A program made the translations under genes and the position numbers. Below the pieces are notes generated by a model. The model was not told the DNA's origin and searched no databases. It saw nothing but the letters and a program-made list of their open reading frames with translations. This document shows positions 36,816 through 37,490 of a DNA stretch of 37,490 bases, in pieces (positions within the stretch are counted from its first letter, which is position 1; each line of letters starts with the position of its first letter). The stretch is from Pirellulales bacterium (GTDB lineage Bacteria; Planctomycetota; Planctomycetia; Pirellulales; Thermoguttaceae), in contig JAFGTN010000664.1 in assembly GCA_016934075.1 (NCBI GenBank), forward strand, positions 1 through 37,490, read 5' to 3'.

Positions 36816-37490
36816 ATGGATCCTAAAGCATTGGCGATGTTCAAGAAGGTACTGGAAACCCCCAGTCCGTCCGGCTATGAATCCCACATACAAGAGTTGA
36901 TTCGCCAATACGCCGGCCAGTTTGCCGACGATGTCCGTACCGACGTTCATGGCAATGTTATCGCGATCAAGAACCCCGACGCGCCCATCCGCATCATGCT
37001 GGCAGGACACTGCGATCAAATCGGGCTGATTGTTCAATACATCGACAGTGACGGCTACATATATGTCCAGCAGATCGGCGGATGGGACCCACAAGTTCTC
37101 ATCGGACAAAAAATGAACATCTGGACTGCCGGAGGTCCGATTTTCGGCGTGATTGCCCGTAAACCGATTCACCTTCTAACAGACGAAGAGAAGAAGAACG
37201 TCGTCAAGCTCAAGGATATGTGGATAGACATCGGAGCGGCCGACAAGGAAGAAGCCGAAAAACTCGTGCGAGTGGGTGATCCGATCACTGTCGATCTCGG
37301 CCCACGTGAGATGTGCAACAACCGCATCGCTTCGCCAGGCATGGACGACAAGTGCGGTGTCTGGGTGGTAATGGAAGCTCTGCGACGGGCCTCTAAAGAC
37401 AAGCTTAAGTGCGGACTTTACGCAGTTTCCACCGTTCAGGAAGAGGTTGGACTGCGTGGCGCGAAAACCAGTGCTTTCGGCATCGATCCG
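36816..37490 (+). CDS. M42-family metallopeptidase (glutamyl aminopeptidase/endoglucanase-like), truncated by window end
   Basis: Open frame MDPKALAMFKKVLETPSPSGYESHIQELIRQYA... with AGHCDQIGL, GMDDKCGVW and VQEEVGLRGA metal/catalytic motifs; RBS aaggag at 36805. Absent from the ORF track because there is no stop in the window. Confidence 0.92.
   Translation, partial: MDPKALAMFKKVLETPSPSGYESHIQELIRQYAGQFADDVRTDVHGNVIAIKNPDAPIRIMLAGHCDQIGLIVQYIDSDGYIYVQQIGGWDPQVLIGQKMNIWTAGGPIFGVIARKPIHLLTDEEKKNVVKLKDMWIDIGAADKEEAEKLVRVGDPITVDLGPREMCNNRIASPGMDDKCGVWVVMEALRRASKDKLKCGLYAVSTVQEEVGLRGAKTSAFGIDP

Noticed and set aside
1-37490. CRISPR arrays, tRNA/rRNA genes, transposases or phage genes
   Set aside because: Scanned for regularly spaced repeats, cloverleaf-like segments and DDE/HUH/integrase motifs; nothing supportable was seen. 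A tRNAscan/Infernal run would be decisive.

Overview
This 37.5 kb window looks like a chromosome segment from a planctomycete. The evidence is DUF1559-type pseudopilin, TAT-exported Gfo/Idh proteins, PEP-CTERM/dockerin and DUF3467 signatures, plus planctomycete-style palindromic repeats; taxonomy is inferred. I support about 23 protein-coding genes. Two are absent from the supplied ORF track: a 50-aa membrane microprotein at 4643-4795(-) and a partial M42 aminopeptidase running off the right edge (36816-37490,+). The centrepiece is a divergently organised, carbohydrate-utilisation-like locus (about 4.6-18.9 kb) around a XylR-like AraC regulator. Leftward it has two tandem TAT-exported GH109-like Gfo/Idh proteins, a hybrid amidotransferase-like/NodB-like protein, an SSS symporter and an overlapping microprotein. 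Rightward it has the regulator, a DUF1559 pseudopilin, a small lipoprotein, a second hybrid paralog, a DegT/StrS aminotransferase and a third Gfo/Idh protein. A direct-repeat operator candidate lies in the divergent promoter region. Other notable items are an 81-bp palindromic repeat carried in frame inside a radical SAM gene, several REP/MITE-like palindromes (one causing a probable start-codon mis-call), a C-terminal gene remnant behind a GH29 fucosidase, and a PEP-CTERM/dockerin protein divergent from a 1648-aa TPR protein. I recognised no tRNA, rRNA, CRISPR array or transposase gene. All family calls are from motif recognition without database searches.
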